From: Nitratireductor luteus
GTDB lineage: Bacteria; Pseudomonadota; Alphaproteobacteria; Rhizobiales; Rhizobiaceae
Assembly (NCBI RefSeq): GCF_026162365.1
Contig: NZ_JAOANW010000006.1
Location: 248,001-312,000 of the forward strand
Length of the DNA: 64,000 nucleotides
Reading direction: 5' to 3'
Part shown: positions 42,490-51,231 of the stretch, piece after piece
Layout of the letters: the number at the start of each line of letters is the position of its first letter
Position numbering within the stretch: position 1 is the stretch's first letter
Program-made: the position numbers and the translations under genes
Notes under the pieces: model-generated
What the model was told of the DNA's origin: nothing
The model's database searches: none
The model's input: only the letters and a program-made list of their open reading frames with translations

Positions 42490-42876
42490 TCACCGGCCAC
42501 CGTTCTTTACGCCATATTCGCCACGCGCCTCGCAGATCGCCCGATGGTTCTCATTCGCCCAGGCAATGAGCCTCTTCATCGGCACCAGGAAGGAGCGGCC
42601 GAGGTCCGTCAGCTCGTATTCAACGCGCGGCGGCACCTCCGGATAGAGGGTGCGCCGCACGAAGCCGTCCTCCTCCAGACGTCTCAGCGTTTTGGAGAGC
42701 ATCTGCTTGGAGATGTCGGTGATCGCTCGCTCGATCTCGCTGAAGCGCATGGTTCCATGCTCAAGCACCTGGAGAATGAGCAGACTCCATTGGTCTCCGA
42801 TCCTGTCGAGAACGTCTCTGATCGGACAAGGTTGTTCGAACACGAAGGGAATGGAAACGAGATTTTCCTGGCTCAT
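42490..42876 (-). CDS. HxlR family transcriptional regulator
   Basis: Winged-helix regulator of 128 residues from MSQENLVSIPFVFEQPCPIR; an upstream ATG at 42906 is possible. The domain core is the HxlR pattern: DQWSLLILQVLEHGTMRFSE, ISKQMLSKTLRRLEEDGFVR and PPRVEYELTDLGRSF. A Cys at about residue 17 (EQPCPI) sits where redox-sensing HxlR members such as YodB keep their reactive Cys. It is divergent from an operon of redox-type genes, with a perfect palindrome between them. It is therefore likely to be a quinone- or electrophile-responsive repressor, by inference. Confidence 0.9.
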   Translation of the reverse strand: MSQENLVSIPFVFEQPCPIRDVLDRIGDQWSLLILQVLEHGTMRFSEIERAITDISKQMLSKTLRRLEEDGFVRRTLYPEVPPRVEYELTDLGRSFLVPMKRLIAWANENHRAICEARGEYGVKNGGR

Positions 42877-42976
42877 TCTGCTGCGCTCCATGATGCCCGT
42901 GGTCACACCGGACTGACCTGATCACCGGACGATGACGTCTTGCAAGGGCGATCCCGATACCATAGGTGGCCGGTCA

Positions 42977-42995
42977 AGGTCTAGTTTGTAGACCT
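42977..42995. promoter_or_regulatory. palindrome in the HxlR/oxidoreductase intergenic region
   Basis: AGGTCTA-GTTTG-TAGACCT has perfect 7-base arms with a 5-base centre. It lies between the divergent hxlR-type gene and the NAD(P)-binding protein gene, about 30 bases before the latter's start. HxlR dimers bind such short inverted repeats, so this is the likely operator. Confidence 0.7.
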
Positions 42996-43026
42996 GATCA
43001 GGATATCAAACCGAAGAGGGATGGAC

Positions 43027-43638
43027 ATGGCACATGTCGCGCTTATCGGCGCATCCGGCAATGTCGGATCGCGCATTCTCGAGGAACTGTCCGATCGGGG
43101 ACATCAGGTCACAGCCATTGCGCGCAGCACCGTAAAAACTCCTGCGCTGCCGGGCGTGACGGCCGTCGAGGGCGATGCGCGGGACGGCGCGTCCCTGGCC
43201 GAACTCGTCGAGGGGCATGACGCCGTCGTCAGCGCGACCCGGTTCGTCGGCACGGATTTCTCGATCATCACCGACGCCCTGCGCAAGGCGGTCGTCACCC
43301 GCTATCTGGTTGTCGGCGGCGCGGCCAGCCTGGAAGTCGCGCCCGGCAAGCGCCTTCTCGACCAGCCCGACTTCCCGGCCGCCTACAAGGAGGAAGCCTC
43401 CAAAGGCGCCGAAACGCTCGCATATCTGCGCACGATCGACGACCTCGACTGGACGTTCCTGTCGCCCTCGGCCCTGTTCGTGCCCGGCGAGCGGACGGGC
43501 AGGTTCCGGACCGGCAAGGACGAACTGCTGACCGGCGAAAACGGTTCGAGCATTTCCTTCGAGGATTACGCCATCGCCATGGTGGACGAGATCGAAGACC
43601 CCAAGCACATACGCCAGCGCTTCACCGTCGGATACTGA
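43027..43638 (+). CDS. NAD(P)H-binding atypical SDR protein
   Basis: Rossmann-fold protein of 203 residues. The start at 43027 is preferred over the ATG at 43021 because the GAAGAGGG ribosome binding site would be too close to the latter. The glycine motif ALIGASGNVGSRILEEL (about 4-20) and GDARDGASLAEL mark the NmrA-like/NAD(P)-binding 10 group. KEEASKGAETLAYLRTID and DWTFLSPSALFVPGERTG are also typical. Relatives include anti-quinone-stress YwnB-like proteins. First gene of a four-gene rightward set, under the HxlR regulator. Confidence 0.85.
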   Translation: MAHVALIGASGNVGSRILEELSDRGHQVTAIARSTVKTPALPGVTAVEGDARDGASLAELVEGHDAVVSATRFVGTDFSIITDALRKAVVTRYLVVGGAASLEVAPGKRLLDQPDFPAAYKEEASKGAETLAYLRTIDDLDWTFLSPSALFVPGERTGRFRTGKDELLTGENGSSISFEDYAIAMVDEIEDPKHIRQRFTVGY

Positions 43639-43693
43639 ACCGAGGCCGGCGGCCAAACCGGAAGTCGGCGCCTCATAACAAAGAGCCTTATCC

Positions 43694-44338
43694 ATGTCCG
43701 AGACAATCCAACTCACCTATCTCTTCGATCCGCTCTGCGGCTGGTGCTACGGCGCCTCGCCCGCGATCGGGAAGCTCATGCAACAGGACGACATCGAGGT
43801 CACGATCATCCCGACCGGATTGTTCGCCGGCGCTGGCGCGTTCCCGATGAACGCCGGTTTTGCGGCGCATGCATGGGAAGCCGACCAGCGCATCGCCAAG
43901 CTCACCGGCCAGATCTTCAGTGAAGCCTATCGCAGGAACGTTCTGGAAAGCGGAGCAGGCCAAGTGGATTCCGGCCCCGCCGCGTTGGCGCTGAGCGCCG
44001 TGCGCCTGATCGCGCCCGAAAGGGAGTTCGAGGCCCTGAAGGCTATCCAGCGCGCCCGCTATGTCGAGGGGCGCGACAATGGCGATCTGGCCGTCATCGC
44101 CGATGTCCTGGCCGAACTGGATCTCGATGAGGCCGCCGAGCGCTTTGCAGCCCCCGATGAAGAACTGCGAGCGTTTAACGCGGGCCGGATCGAGGCGGCA
44201 CAGGCCGAGATGCACCGCTTCGGTGCACGGGGCGTGCCGACCCTCATCGCTGGAGAGGGGCGGGACGCCCGCCTCGTCAATTCGAGCACGCTCTATGGCG
44301 GTGCTGACGATCTGATCGCGGGTCTGCGCGCCGCGTGA
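43694..44338 (+). CDS. DsbA family protein, FrnE-like
   Basis: Thioredoxin-fold oxidoreductase of 214 residues without a signal peptide, so cytoplasmic. The active site is CGWC in YLFDPLCGWCYGASPAI (about 9-25). The helical insertion follows, and the cis-Pro loop is ARGVPTLIAG (about 178-187). FrnE-type members act on cytoplasmic disulfides or in oxidative-stress tolerance. It lies 55 bases after the NAD(P)-binding gene with a good spacing for co-transcription. Confidence 0.9.
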   Translation: MSETIQLTYLFDPLCGWCYGASPAIGKLMQQDDIEVTIIPTGLFAGAGAFPMNAGFAAHAWEADQRIAKLTGQIFSEAYRRNVLESGAGQVDSGPAALALSAVRLIAPEREFEALKAIQRARYVEGRDNGDLAVIADVLAELDLDEAAERFAAPDEELRAFNAGRIEAAQAEMHRFGARGVPTLIAGEGRDARLVNSSTLYGGADDLIAGLRAA

Positions 44339-44369
44339 CATCGCCCAAAGCAAAGAACGAGGAAAACCC

Positions 44370-44693
44370 GTGACCGACACCGCATTTCCCGCAACCGGCC
44401 ATACCTACAAGGCGGATTATGGCGACCCCGTCTTTCGCGTCGCTTTCGACACGGATGGCAAGACATTGCGATGGGCACCCTTCGCCGCCGAGGATTTCGA
44501 GGCCGCCGCAACCACCGAAACCTATCGGGCGACCTACATCCGCCCCGGCGTGTTCATGGTGACCTGGCAGGAGGCGGACGGCATCACCGTCGCCCATGTC
44601 GAGGATTTCGAATACGACACCGTCCACGCCGCCATCACGCTTCCGGACCACAAGTTCCTCACCCTCACCGGGAGCTGGACGCGTCTGGACTGA
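44370..44693 (+). CDS. MoaF-like small beta-barrel protein
   Basis: Protein of 107 residues with a beta-rich pattern: FRVAFDTDGKTLRWAPF, TYRATYIRPGVFMVTWQEAD and TVAHVEDFEYDTVHAAITL. This resembles the MoaF-related (calycin-fold) domain found in molybdate-independent monoamine regulon proteins and stress clusters. No catalytic residue can be named. It lies 31 bases downstream of the DsbA-family gene and 33 upstream of the secreted metallo-hydrolase-like gene. A ligand-binding role is possible. Confidence 0.6.
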   Translation: MTDTAFPATGHTYKADYGDPVFRVAFDTDGKTLRWAPFAAEDFEAAATTETYRATYIRPGVFMVTWQEADGITVAHVEDFEYDTVHAAITLPDHKFLTLTGSWTRLD

Positions 44694-44726
44694 GTTCCTC
44701 ATCAACCCCCAAACCAGGAGCATTCC

Positions 44727-45620
44727 ATGTATACGAGAAGAGAACTCATGAAAACGACGCTGACCGCCGGTGCCGCCATGGCCGTCTTGCCGCTGCCCGC
44801 ATTGGCACAATCGTCACTGTCGTGGGAGTATTTCCCGACCAAGGACAGCGGCTTCTTCCGTGCGCCCGTGCTCCTCAAAGGTGCCACCGAGGCAATTCTC
44901 ATCGACGGCGGCTTTACGCTCTCCGACGGCAGCGCTGTCGCCGACGCGATCAAGGCGAGCGGCCTGAAGCTCACGACCGTCTACGTCAGCGTCAACGATC
45001 CCGACTACTATTTCAGCCTCGCTCCGGTGAAAGCCGCGTTTCCGGATGCCCGTGTGATTGCAGCGCCCGACACGGTCGCCGCCATCGAGGAAAATGTCGT
45101 GGGAAAGATCGAGGCCTGGGGACCGCAGCTTGGCGACAACGGCCCGCAGTCGGTCGACGAGGTCGTGATGCCGGAACCTTCCGACGTGACATCGCTTTCG
45201 GTCGACGGCGAGACGGTTGAAATCGTCACCATCGAAGACATGCACGATCGCCGCTACCACTGGGTTCCCTCGCTCGAAGCGGTTTTCGGCGGCGTCCTGG
45301 TTTATGGTGGTCTGCATCCCTGGATCGCCGACGTTCCCAACCCGGAAGATCGCGCGGCCTGGATCCGCGCCCTGGACGGCATCGCCGCGCACAATCCGAA
45401 GATCGTCGTGCCCGGCCACATGAAGCCGGATTGGCCGACCGATCTCTCCGGCGTCACCTTCACGCGCGACTATCTTGTCGCCTATGAAGAGGAGTTCGCC
45501 AAGGCCAAGGACAGCGCCGAACTCATCGCGGCGATGAAGAAGCGCTATCCGGATGCCGGCCTGGATGTCGCCCTCGAGATCGGCGCCAAGGTCGCCAAAG
45601 GCGAGATGAAGTGGGGCTGA
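44727..45620 (+). CDS. Tat-exported metallo-beta-lactamase-fold protein with degenerate metal site
   Basis: Protein of 297 residues. The N-terminus YTRRELMKTTLTAGAAMAVL is a twin-arginine signal. The fold is MBL: LLKGATEAILIDGGFTLSDG, then the region that should contain HxHxDH. Here it reads VSVNDPDYYFSLAPV (about 90-104), so the first two metal-binding His are missing and only the Asp of the motif remains. His residues are kept in DMHDRRYHWVPS, GGLHPW and VVPGHMK. It may bind one metal or none. Last gene of the HxlR-linked set; a strong hairpin follows the stop. Confidence 0.85.
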   Translation: MYTRRELMKTTLTAGAAMAVLPLPALAQSSLSWEYFPTKDSGFFRAPVLLKGATEAILIDGGFTLSDGSAVADAIKASGLKLTTVYVSVNDPDYYFSLAPVKAAFPDARVIAAPDTVAAIEENVVGKIEAWGPQLGDNGPQSVDEVVMPEPSDVTSLSVDGETVEIVTIEDMHDRRYHWVPSLEAVFGGVLVYGGLHPWIADVPNPEDRAAWIRALDGIAAHNPKIVVPGHMKPDWPTDLSGVTFTRDYLVAYEEEFAKAKDSAELIAAMKKRYPDAGLDVALEIGAKVAKGEMKWG

Positions 45621-45637
45621 GCCAGGGGATCAATGGA

Positions 45638-45661
45638 CCGGCCGGCATTCAAGCCGGCCGG
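45638..45661. terminator. bidirectional hairpin between convergent genes
   Basis: Perfect 9-base arms CCGGCCGGC and GCCGGCCGG close a 6-base loop, 18 bases after the MBL-fold gene stop. The cytochrome c gene converges from the right and ends at 45716. Confidence 0.7.
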
Positions 45662-45715
45662 CCCCTATGGCTATAGCTTCAATCGTGAGCAAGCCGCGCA
45701 TGGCCGCTCGCCGCA

Positions 45716-46087
45716 TCATTGCGCAGCCAGAAACTCGATGATGTCCCGGCGCTGCTGCTCGTCTGCCACGCGCAGCATCATCCGCGTACCGCGCACCATG
45801 CCGGCGGGATTGGCGAGATAGGTGTCGAGCGTCCCGGGCGTCCAGGTGATGCCGGACTCCTGCAGGGCCGGCGAGTAGCTGAAGCCCTCCGCGTTGGCCG
45901 CAGGCCGGCCGACCACATTCTGCAATGCCGGTCCGACACCGTTTCGCGGCTGCGCCACTTGATGACAAGCGGCGCATTGCCGTCGGAAGAGGGCCTGCCC
46001 GCGTTCGGCATCGCCTTCCTGGGCTGCTGTCGGGCCTGCCAGAAGCAGCAGGACCGGCAGAGCAGCCGCAAGCACCCTCTTCATCAA
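45716..46087 (-). CDS. class I cytochrome c
   Basis: Secreted haem protein of 123 residues with the signal peptide MMKRVLAAALPVLLLLAGPT (cleavage near TAAQEG). The haem-attachment motif is CAACH (about residue 39-43), with GVGPALQNVVGRPA next. The distal Met ligand is probably in NPAGMVRGTRMML. The size and layout match cytochrome c2/c550. The start overlaps the stop of the molybdenum subunit gene, so it is the third gene of that operon and its likely electron acceptor in the periplasm. Confidence 0.9.
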   Translation of the reverse strand: MMKRVLAAALPVLLLLAGPTAAQEGDAERGQALFRRQCAACHQVAQPRNGVGPALQNVVGRPAANAEGFSYSPALQESGITWTPGTLDTYLANPAGMVRGTRMMLRVADEQQRRDIIEFLAAQ

Positions 46088-48306
46088 AGAGTTCCCTCGA
46101 ACTGGACCTTCGACAGCGGCAGGCTGCGGACACGCTGCCCGGTCAGTGCCGCGACAGCATTGACCACGGCCGGCGGCACGCCGGGAACGCCCGGCTCTCC
46201 AATGCCGCCCATGGGCGCGCCGCTCTCGACAATGCGCACGTGCACGCGCGGCATCTGGTAGCGCGCAAGGAAGGGATAAAGGTCGAAATTGCGGGCCTGC
46301 GGCATGCCGTCGTTGTAGACCACTTCCTCCAGCAGTGCCGAGGAAAGGCCCATCGCCACCGAGGATGTGACCTGCGCCTCGACGATTGCCGGGTTCACGA
46401 TGCTCCCGGGGTCGATGGCGACCCAGACGTCGTGGACAACCACTTCGCCATGCTCGATCGAGACTTCGGCAATGGTTGCCACCTCGCTTTCGAACGGCGA
46501 GGCCATGGCCACGCCGCGGGCGCGCCGGCTGCCGTCTTCCGCCGTAAATGGCCCGCGTTTCCAGCCGCCCGAGAGTTCGCCGACCGCCTCCAGCAGCGTT
46601 CGGTGACGCGGCTGGTCGGCCAGGAGGCGCAGGCGCAGCTCGTAAGGATCGTGCCCGCCGGCATCGGCCAGTTCATCCAGAAAACCCTCATAGAAGAAGG
46701 CGTTCATGGAATGGCCGACCGAGCGCCAGTAGCCGAGCGTAACCGGATAGGGAACCTTGACATGCGCCGCCCGACGGTTCGGGATCGCATAGGGCTTTTC
46801 CGCCAGGCCTTCCACTACCGATGCCCTCGGTGTGTCCGGTGGCTCGAATCCCGGACCATCGCCGACCGCTTCAATGTCGATGGCCGTGGGCAGACCCTCG
46901 GCGTCAAGCCCGGCACGGAAGCGTGCGACGACGAGCGGCCGCATCGCATCGCGCAGGAACTCTTCCTCCCGGCTCCAGATCAGCTTGACCGGACGGCCGA
47001 CGGCTCTGGCGAGGAGGATCGCCTGGGGAAACGGATTGGCGTTGTCGTAAAGGAAGTGCCGGCCGAAAAAGCCGCCGAGCATGGGCGAATGGATCCGCAC
47101 ATTTTGCTGCTCAATCCCGGCAACATTCGCCGCGACCTGCTGGAACACGTCCGGCGCCTGGTTCGGCAGCCAGAGATCGAGCGTCCCGTCCTCGTTCCAG
47201 CGTGCGATCGTCGACGGCGGCTCGAGCTGGCCGTGCACAAGCAGGGGCGCATCGTAGGTGGCTTCCACCACTCGCGCCGCGCCTTCCAGCGCAGCAGCCG
47301 GGTCGCCGTGGGATTCGGCCTGGAGGCCTGGGCCAGGGGCGGAAGCAAGCTTGGCGCGCAGCGCTTCTGTGGAGAAGTCCGCCGGCATGGCGTTCTGCGT
47401 GTCGGGAGCAGGCTCGGTCCAGCTGACTTGCAGCGCCTCCACTGCCTGACGGGCGCGCCACCAGAGGTCGGCAACGACCGCCACCGCGCCGGGAAGGCGA
47501 TGGATGGAATGGACGCCGTGCATCGCCTTCACCTCCGCCTCGTTGGCGAGCGTGCCTGGCTCGCCGCCGAGGCGCGGGGCATGCTGCACCGCAGCGTGCA
47601 GCATGCCGTCCACCTTGACGTCGATGGTGTAGACGGCCTTGCCCATGGACTTGTCCCGGACGTCCAGCCGCGCAGCGGGCTGGCCGATCCAGCGGAAATC
47701 GGTCTCCGCCCGCAGTGCCACGTTCTCCGGCACCGGAAGGTCAGCGGCTTCCGCAGCAAGTTCTCCGTAGCTCAGCGCATGGCCCGAAGCCGGGTGGATC
47801 ACGCGGCCGGGCTCTGTGGAAAGATCGGCAACCGGCAGATCAAGGCGCGCCGCCGCAGCCTGAAGCAGCATCTGCCGTGCCGCCGCCCCCAGGCGTCGCA
47901 TCGTCTCGTAACTTGACCGGACCGAGCGACTGCCGCCGGTGAAACGGAAACCGCCCAGCTGATAGTCGGGACCGGGAGGGGCACATTCGACGATGAAACT
48001 GGCCGGATCCACGTCGAGCTCCTCGCCGACGATCTGCGCCAGGGCGGTGTAGATGCCCTGCCCGCCTTCGATGAAGGGGCTCTGCAGCCGCACGCCGCCA
48101 TCGGCGCGGATCTCGATGAAAGCGCTCACCCGCATGCCGGGTTCGATTTCCGCCGCCTCCTGAGCGCGCGCCACTCGGCCGGGCAGCGCAACGCCCAAGA
48201 CCAGTGCGCCGAGCGACGCACCGAGAAAGCCGCGGCGCGACAGGTTGACCGGCGAGCGGTCCGACGATTGCTCAAGGTTGACCATGTGGCGCTCGATGGC
48301 ATTCAT
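46084..48306 (-). CDS. molybdopterin-binding aldehyde/isoquinoline oxidoreductase, large subunit (IorB-like)
   Basis: Molybdenum hydroxylase subunit of 740 residues. A Tat signal (NLSRRGFLGASLGALVLGVA, about 22-41) exports it folded. The single large subunit resembles IorB: QSPFIEGGQGIYTALAQIVG, MLGGFFGRHFLYD and the catalytic-Glu loop GGIGEPGVPGVPPAV (about 704-718). With the [2Fe-2S] subunit encoded 13 bases upstream and the cytochrome c encoded after it, it forms a periplasmic chain: substrate to Mo, to FeS, to haem. The substrate may be an aldehyde or N-heterocycle; sequence does not decide. Confidence 0.92.
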   Translation of the reverse strand: MNAIERHMVNLEQSSDRSPVNLSRRGFLGASLGALVLGVALPGRVARAQEAAEIEPGMRVSAFIEIRADGGVRLQSPFIEGGQGIYTALAQIVGEELDVDPASFIVECAPPGPDYQLGGFRFTGGSRSVRSSYETMRRLGAAARQMLLQAAAARLDLPVADLSTEPGRVIHPASGHALSYGELAAEAADLPVPENVALRAETDFRWIGQPAARLDVRDKSMGKAVYTIDVKVDGMLHAAVQHAPRLGGEPGTLANEAEVKAMHGVHSIHRLPGAVAVVADLWWRARQAVEALQVSWTEPAPDTQNAMPADFSTEALRAKLASAPGPGLQAESHGDPAAALEGAARVVEATYDAPLLVHGQLEPPSTIARWNEDGTLDLWLPNQAPDVFQQVAANVAGIEQQNVRIHSPMLGGFFGRHFLYDNANPFPQAILLARAVGRPVKLIWSREEEFLRDAMRPLVVARFRAGLDAEGLPTAIDIEAVGDGPGFEPPDTPRASVVEGLAEKPYAIPNRRAAHVKVPYPVTLGYWRSVGHSMNAFFYEGFLDELADAGGHDPYELRLRLLADQPRHRTLLEAVGELSGGWKRGPFTAEDGSRRARGVAMASPFESEVATIAEVSIEHGEVVVHDVWVAIDPGSIVNPAIVEAQVTSSVAMGLSSALLEEVVYNDGMPQARNFDLYPFLARYQMPRVHVRIVESGAPMGGIGEPGVPGVPPAVVNAVAALTGQRVRSLPLSKVQFEGTL

Positions 48307-48319
48307 GCGTTCGCCCTCC

Positions 48320-48769
48320 TCAACCCTGCGCAGCCTGCCGCACGGCGGCGGCGATGGCGTTGTAGGTGCCGCAGCGGCACAGATTGGTCATCGTCGCGGT
48401 GATGTCTTCTTCGCTCGGCTGCGGACTCTGCTTCAGCAGCGCAGTGGCTGCCAGTACCTGGCCAGACTGGCAGTAGCCGCACTGCGGCACCTGGCTTGCC
48501 ACCCAGGCCTCGACCACGCGGCGGCCGACCGGATCGTCCTCGATCGCTTCGATGGTGGTGACAGCAAGTCCGCCGACACTCTCGATGGGTGTCACGCAGG
48601 AGCGCGTGGGCTGCCCGTCGATAAGCACGGTGCAGGCCCCGCACATTCCGATGCCGCAGCCATATTTGGTGCCGGTCAATCCCAGGATGTCTCGGATGAC
48701 CCACAGAAGCGGCATGCCTTCGTCCGCTTCGACCGCATGGTCAATGTCGTTGATCGTGATCGTCACCAT
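48320..48769 (-). CDS. [2Fe-2S] subunit of molybdenum hydroxylase (IorA-like)
   Basis: Small iron-sulfur subunit of 149 residues. The plant-ferredoxin-type cluster is ligated by Cys in YGCGIGMCGACTVLIDG and PTRSC (about 38-65). The second cluster is ligated by CGYCQSGQV and LCRCGTYNAI (about 98-138). No signal peptide is present; it is likely carried out by the Tat signal of the partner subunit. First gene of the operon with the large subunit and cytochrome c. Confidence 0.93.
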   Translation of the reverse strand: MVTITINDIDHAVEADEGMPLLWVIRDILGLTGTKYGCGIGMCGACTVLIDGQPTRSCVTPIESVGGLAVTTIEAIEDDPVGRRVVEAWVASQVPQCGYCQSGQVLAATALLKQSPQPSEEDITATMTNLCRCGTYNAIAAAVRQAAQG

Positions 48770-49076
48770 GGCCCGTCTTTCCTATTCCGAGGACCAGCAT
48801 GCATTCATGCCGATCCGGTGGCGGTGAGAGGCGATCGTGGTCGATTGCGCAGCGCTTGTGACTGGCAGAATATGTCAAAGTGACTTGCGGAAGACGCCAA
48901 AACGCCTCTGACCGCGCTTCGGAAGGGGGAACGTTCCTGTTATCGCTCCATATGGCCGCCGTGGACATCGCGGTCTCAGTCCCGCACCCGTCTGCCGGAA
49001 TCTTCGAGCCGGTGTAGCCGATGGCGCGATGATGGCAATCCCCGTAAATGCCGCCTCTTAATTCACAGCACATTCG
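48770..49076. other. intergenic region, no gene seen
   Basis: These 307 bases between two leftward operons hold the promoter region of the molybdenum hydroxylase operon. I see no palindrome or promoter box that stands out and no protein-like frame. Confidence 0.4.
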
Positions 49077-51197
49077 TCAAAGATCGAGCACGAGCGCGCG
49101 GCTCGCGGGCACCGCCGAGCAGATCACGACTTCATTAGGACCACAGCTTGCCGTCGGTTCCTCAGGGTAGGCGACGGAGCCCTCCACGAGCCGGGCCGTG
49201 CAGGTGCCGCAGACGCCGGCCCGGCAGCTCCAGGGGGCATCGACGCCGGCGGCCTCGGCAAGGTCGAGCAGCGAACCCTTCGCCGGTTTCCAGGAGAGGC
49301 GTATGTCCGCCGGACGAAATGTGACTTCGGCTTCCGCCGCCGGCGCAAGCTTCCGGCGTTCCTCCTGCATTGGCGCTGCCCGGCGTTGGAGCCGCGCCGG
49401 GCCGAAGGCTTCGGCATGGATATGCTCATCGGCGATGCCGAGACCGGTCAGCAGGTCATAGGCCGTCTGCATGAACCCCGCCGGTCCGCAGAGATAGACC
49501 TCATAGTCGTCAAGCGGCAGGAGGGACTGCAGCAGCGCCCGGTCGATGCGCCCGGTGCTGTCGTGGTTGCGCCCCTGAACATCTTGCGGCCGCGGGCGGG
49601 AGTAGCGCACATGCACAGTCAGGTTCGTATTGCGTTCGGCGAGAAGGCGGACATCGCGGGAGAAGACGTGCTCTGCGCCATCCCGCGCGGCATGGATGAA
49701 GAAGATCGGACGGTCGGGCTGGTGCGGCCGTCCGACCATGCCGCCGGTCAGGTGGCCGAGCATGGCGAACATCGGCGTTACGCCGATGCCGGCGGACAAA
49801 AGCACGATGGGTCTGCGGCTGCTCGTATCGAGGATGAAGTCGCCACGCGGTGCCAGAGCACGAATGACCGTACCCGCCTGCGCATAGGCGTGCAGCCAAT
49901 TGCTGACGCTCGGCTGCTCACCGGCGTGAGTCTGGCGCTTCACGGTCAGTCTGTATTCCCGGCCATTCGCATCGCTGGAGATCGTGTAGGTGCGCCGGAG
50001 TGGCTGCGCCTCGCCGGGAACCTCGACAGCGATCGGCAGGAACTGGCCCGGCAGGTGAGGCTCGATGGCCTTGCCGTCCTGCGGCGAGAGATGGAAGGAG
50101 CGCACCGACCCATTCTCCTCTTCGACCCGCGTGACGACGAAACGGCGCCAGGTATTCGCCTGGGCTGTGTCGTCGGCAGCGCGCGCTATATCCGCCCATG
50201 TGCCGGTGGCGGCTATTTGCGGCGCAGGCTCGGGGTGCGACCAGCGCATGGGCAAGGCGTTCGCCATGAACAGGCCCTCGCTCATGCGGAAGGAGAGGAG
50301 CCGCTCCGCGCCGGGAAAAGCCCGAACCTCCGGCGCATCCCAGATCACCTCGGCCTCACCGGTCAGCATCAGCACATGACCGGCGGCAAAGTCTGCGAAG
50401 AGCAGGCCGGCCTTCGGATTGAGCAGCAGGTTGCCGAAGGTGGAGAAGGCAGAGTTGCCGGCGAAGTCCGGCGCGACCAGCACCGAGCGTCCATCCTCCC
50501 GTCGCAGGTCGACAAAGCCCGGCTTGCCACCGCGGTGGTTCACGTCGGCGCCTTCGACGGGGTTCTCTCCGCCTGCGCCGGGCGAGGCGGTGGCGATAAA
50601 GAATGTGTCGGCCGTGCGCACCATCTCGGCTGCTTCGTCAGAGAGCACCGCACCTTCCCGGCGGATGGGTTTGCCGGCTTCGCTATTGGAAGCAGGGGCG
50701 ATGAAATGCGGCGCGCGGGCCTGTATATATTGCGGGCAGTTGCCGAAGCTCTGATCGACGGCGATCGTAAAGCTGTCATTGCCAGCTTCGATCATCCGCC
50801 CGTTCACCCGGTTGCGGCGACGCGTCTCGGGCTGGATGCCCAGCACGCCAATGGCCGCATCCTTCCTGAGGTTGGTGCGCAGCGGATCGCTTGAGAGCGG
50901 CCGCCCTGCAACCGTTAGCCGGCGCGGATCGGGCGATTGCACGAAGCCCGGCGGGCCGGCAAGGATCGAGGCCCAGGGCTGCCCTGCAGCATCGAGGCTG
51001 CCCAGGATGACGAAGGGCAGCTCTGCGAAGAACTCCCGGTGCTGGTCGGGCATGAAGCTTCGGATCACCTTGCGCCCGATGCGCTCGGCCATCTCACGGG
51101 CGCCCGCACGCGCCTGCACGGCCTGCTCCCCCGCATGGTAGGGCGAGCTGTCCCGATCCCATCCTGGAAGCGGCTGGTAGGTCTGCGGGGAGGACAT
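49077..51197 (-). CDS. three-domain oxidoreductase: PNPOx-like, FAD/NAD reductase and [2Fe-2S] ferredoxin
   Basis: Fusion protein of 706 residues, starting MSSPQTYQPLPGWDRD after GGAGAGATCC. Residues about 35-320 form a pyridoxamine-phosphate-oxidase-like FMN-binding barrel (FVILGSLDAAGQPWASILAG). About 340-590 is a ferredoxin-reductase module with the flavin motif RRTYTISSD and NAD motif VLLSAGIGVTPMFAML. The C-terminal 90 residues are a plant-type ferredoxin with CRAGVCGTC plus the later Cys in PTASCGP. This layout moves electrons from NAD(P)H through FAD and FeS to a flavin or partner. The natural substrate is unknown. Confidence 0.9.
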   Translation of the reverse strand: MSSPQTYQPLPGWDRDSSPYHAGEQAVQARAGAREMAERIGRKVIRSFMPDQHREFFAELPFVILGSLDAAGQPWASILAGPPGFVQSPDPRRLTVAGRPLSSDPLRTNLRKDAAIGVLGIQPETRRRNRVNGRMIEAGNDSFTIAVDQSFGNCPQYIQARAPHFIAPASNSEAGKPIRREGAVLSDEAAEMVRTADTFFIATASPGAGGENPVEGADVNHRGGKPGFVDLRREDGRSVLVAPDFAGNSAFSTFGNLLLNPKAGLLFADFAAGHVLMLTGEAEVIWDAPEVRAFPGAERLLSFRMSEGLFMANALPMRWSHPEPAPQIAATGTWADIARAADDTAQANTWRRFVVTRVEEENGSVRSFHLSPQDGKAIEPHLPGQFLPIAVEVPGEAQPLRRTYTISSDANGREYRLTVKRQTHAGEQPSVSNWLHAYAQAGTVIRALAPRGDFILDTSSRRPIVLLSAGIGVTPMFAMLGHLTGGMVGRPHQPDRPIFFIHAARDGAEHVFSRDVRLLAERNTNLTVHVRYSRPRPQDVQGRNHDSTGRIDRALLQSLLPLDDYEVYLCGPAGFMQTAYDLLTGLGIADEHIHAEAFGPARLQRRAAPMQEERRKLAPAAEAEVTFRPADIRLSWKPAKGSLLDLAEAAGVDAPWSCRAGVCGTCTARLVEGSVAYPEEPTASCGPNEVVICSAVPASRALVLDL

Positions 51198-51231
51198 GGA
51201 TCTCTCCAAGGTTGAACTTTGAGATGCTTTG

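Noticed and set aside
45925-47916. 663-codon rightward frame opposite the molybdenum subunit
   Set aside because: The leftward gene has a Tat signal and the GGIGEPGVPG loop; the antisense frame has no domain and is rich in Arg and His.
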